Source of the DNA: Yponomeuta sedellus | Taxonomy: Eukaryota; Arthropoda; Insecta; Lepidoptera; Yponomeutidae | Length of the DNA stretch: 64,000 nt | Assembly: GCA_934045075.1 (NCBI GenBank) | Contig: OW203749.1 | Coordinates: forward strand, 1,860,001 to 1,924,000 | Direction: 5' to 3' | Shown: positions 53,601 through 56,600 of the stretch, in pieces | Layout: each line of letters begins with the position of its first letter | How positions within the stretch are numbered: position 1 is the stretch's first letter | The notes under the pieces: generated by a model | Told to the model about the DNA's origin: nothing | The model's database searches: none | The model's input: only the letters and a program-made list of their open reading frames with translations | Translations under genes and position numbers: made by a program

Positions 53601-56600
53601 TGTATATAGTGCTCGTGTTAACCTTAGAAAATACCATAGTAACATTGACATCAACAATGCTAAAATAGGATAATAGTACATTACACAACTAGGGTGGTAA
53701 TACAAAGAAAGGCCGAGATCGCAGAAGTTTGCGGCCCGAGCTGCAAGCGAGGGACGTAAATATGCGATCGAGAGCTTTCTTTATTACCTCCCGTGTTGTG
53801 TACATCTATTTATGTCTACACTTGGCCAGAAAGCGGCTTTTTCCGTACGCGCAGCGTGCGGAAAAAGCCAATTTATTGCTAACTGAGGGTAGAAAGAATC
53901 ATTTCCCGAGGTATTTAGGCTATAGTCCGAGTAGGAATTGATTCTTTTACCCGCGTTAAACACTCTACTTTTCATTTCAAATATGAGGAAAATAAAAACT
54001 CAGTTTTAATATTAAAATCTTAGCATAAAAGATTAATAACTATTTTATGCCACACCTGGCAATAAAGTGGCTTTTTCCGCACGCTGCGCGTACGGTAAAA
54101 GCCGCTTTCTGGCCAAGTGTAGAAATAAAAAGATGTACGTTTAATGGACTGTATAAAAATGCGTTTAACTTTCCAAACTATCCGTTTATTAATCTTCAAT
54201 CACAGTTCAATTCGCTTTTCTTACAACTTTTCTTGATCGTTAGTATTTTTCAACTCTCAATTATCAACTGACTGCGAGGCCGGGCGCCCCGCTTTTTATA
54301 CCAAACCCTATCATCCATCCCTTTTTAGCAAATATATCTATCTCACTCGCACAATATATACCTATCCTTCTTTTGCATATATGTCTTTCTCACTCGCACA
54401 CTTCGAGAAGGTTCGATATCTTTCCATACCTCTTGGAAGTTTCCAGAATGTTCCCGAATGATCAAGTACGTAATATTATAACTACTTACTAACCTAGAAA
54501 CTGCGGGAAGTACCTGGAAAGACATCGAAGGTACTAGAAACCTATAGAACGCTCCAGAATATTGTCTGAAAGTACCTAGGATCGCATAAAAATACGTTCT
54601 AGAAAACTATCGAACATTCCAGGATATATTTCTATCTCTGTCTTACAGATACCTATCTCTCTGTAGCACGTAGAATATTCTGGAAGGTTCCCCTGTCTCT
54701 ACACACATAAGTAACTATTATGTAATTTATCTGCACCCGGCATCTAGATTATTCTACACGGTTCGATTACACTTTCGCCGTCCGTAACAGTACGAGTACA
54801 CAACACGGGGGGTAATAAAGAAAGTTCTCGATCGCATATTTACGTCCCTCGCTTGCAGCTCGGGCCGCAAACTTCTGCGATCTCGGCCTTCCTTTGTATT
54901 ACCACCCTATTTGTGTAATGTACTATTTTCAATTCCGTCACAGATACAGAAAAGTGGATTCTTATACTTCTCTGAAATAAATGAATTTCAATTTCAATCT
55001 TCACTCCGTCCCACCAGATCTTGCGCTCCAAGTTCGAGGAGCTTCGCCACCGTGTGGAGACGGGAGCTGAGAGGTTTAACCAGTGCGAGGAGCTGGCCAA
55101 GAAGCTGCTTGCCAGCGAGTCGCCGCATATCGAGGAGATTGAGCAGCGGCAGGCCGCGGTTGGGTGAGAATAGAATACAATAGAGTTTATTTAATAATTT
55201 GCATGCACCATTACAAAAAGGTAGATGAGGTGCGAGGTAGGTTGAAGCCCTCGTGGCCTAGGCGAACCGAATGATTGGAATCAACCACTTGGTTAAGCAA
55301 CAACAGGCGCTGTCAGGTATGGGATGGGTGAGCGTCCCGTGACTACCGCTAGTGGCATTTTTCCGAGCGCTTCCCTGCTTCGCAGGGCACGCTAAGTCGT
55401 TGGTGCCGGCTGTCATATAAAGGCAGTCGTTAAGCCATGTCAGAGGCCTTATGGGCGGCTTGATAACTTCTGACAGTAAGGCCCGCCACTGTCTTACCAT
55501 CCTCCACCAACCTGGACTTGGCCCCCGTGGTGGAGTATGGCCTAACCTTCCTGCAATGCAGGAAGAGACCCGTGCCCCAGCAGTGGGGACATACAAGGGT
55601 TGATAACGAAAAGATGAGGTACCTTGCAAAGTTACTCGATTTAAAACCAACATTACGGTTATCCCCACACTAGGCCTAGCCTGTATCGTGGGGATCAGTA
55701 GAGTGATTTCCAAATAACTTATTGTACCCCTTGACCAGTTGACCAGCATATACCTATAATAAATCTTAATGTTTAGCCATAGATTACACAAATTACAAAG
55801 GACATTGTCCACTTTGTATAAGCGATTTGGCCAAACGTGAACAGTCAATTGAATTAAAACTAAGTATTAGGTTTTGTAGTATGAGTTAGTAAGAACCCTA
55901 TTACAGTAATTAATTTGCATCAATATACCTGCATTGTGAGTTTTTTGCTGCAAGGTGTCCTATGATTTCTTTGTTTTATTTGCCTACCACAAAGTAAGTC
56001 TGGTAAATCCGTAGTTGAGCCGGGGTCATCAATAAACGAACAATCGGGATCCATTTTTAAAAAGCCAAAGTAGTAATAAAACAAACAATATTCACGAGAA
56101 GTAAAGAAACAGCAAAAACATTGAATGAATCGTTTTGTGTATTTAGCCGGTGGCAATTGACAACATTTCAAAATTGTATGGAGGTCTAATTCGAAAACCA
56201 TTTCGAGATTTGGCTTTGTAAAGCACGTAAACATTTATTTAAGTTTTTTCTGTGGTTGCATTTCGGAGAAAATGGTAAAAACACAAAAATACGCTGATGA
56301 CGTCACACCATGGCTCTCAATGAACATGTCTGTGCCACGATAAAAAAAAGTCAATTTCAAGATCTAACCTAAAAAATTACTTTGTGTGTATTTAGTAATT
56401 TTTCGATACGAAATGATGGGCGATGATGACGTGACAACTTGGAAACCAATGAAACTGCAGTATTGCTTCGTGAAGAGATTGAACAAAATTGAGTAGAGAG
56501 TAATAAATTTAACACTACACAAAGTTTGTTTACGTTACGCAAGGCAAACACAACATAAGTATCAGGGTTACCATACTTTATACTTACCATTATAAATAAC

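Larger units (their letters stand above)
54139..54789 (-). mobile_element. LTR-like insertion with heat-shock promoter
   Basis: About 651 bp lying in the arm of the foldback element. On the - strand it starts TGTTACGGACGGCG, close to the TGTCACGG start of the solo LTR at 14651-15098, after GTAC; GTAC also follows at the other end. It has a cluster of heat-shock elements, TATAAAAAG, a GCAGTCAGTT initiator and TTAATAAACGG near the end. The 3' end lacks the expected CA, so it may be slightly truncated; a captured heat-shock gene promoter is the alternative reading. Confidence 0.65.
53672..54927. mobile_element. Foldback element, right arm split by an LTR-like insertion
   Basis: Left arm 53672-53879, starting AATAGTACATTACACAACTA and including GAGATCGCAGAAGTTTGCGG and CCAGAAAGCGGCTTTTTCCG. 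The inverted right arm is in two pieces, 54060-54138 and 54790-54927. The break in the right arm carries GTAC on each side (54135-54138 and, next to the insertion end, 54790-54793). The arms total about 205 bp with near-perfect pairing. Confidence 0.88.
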
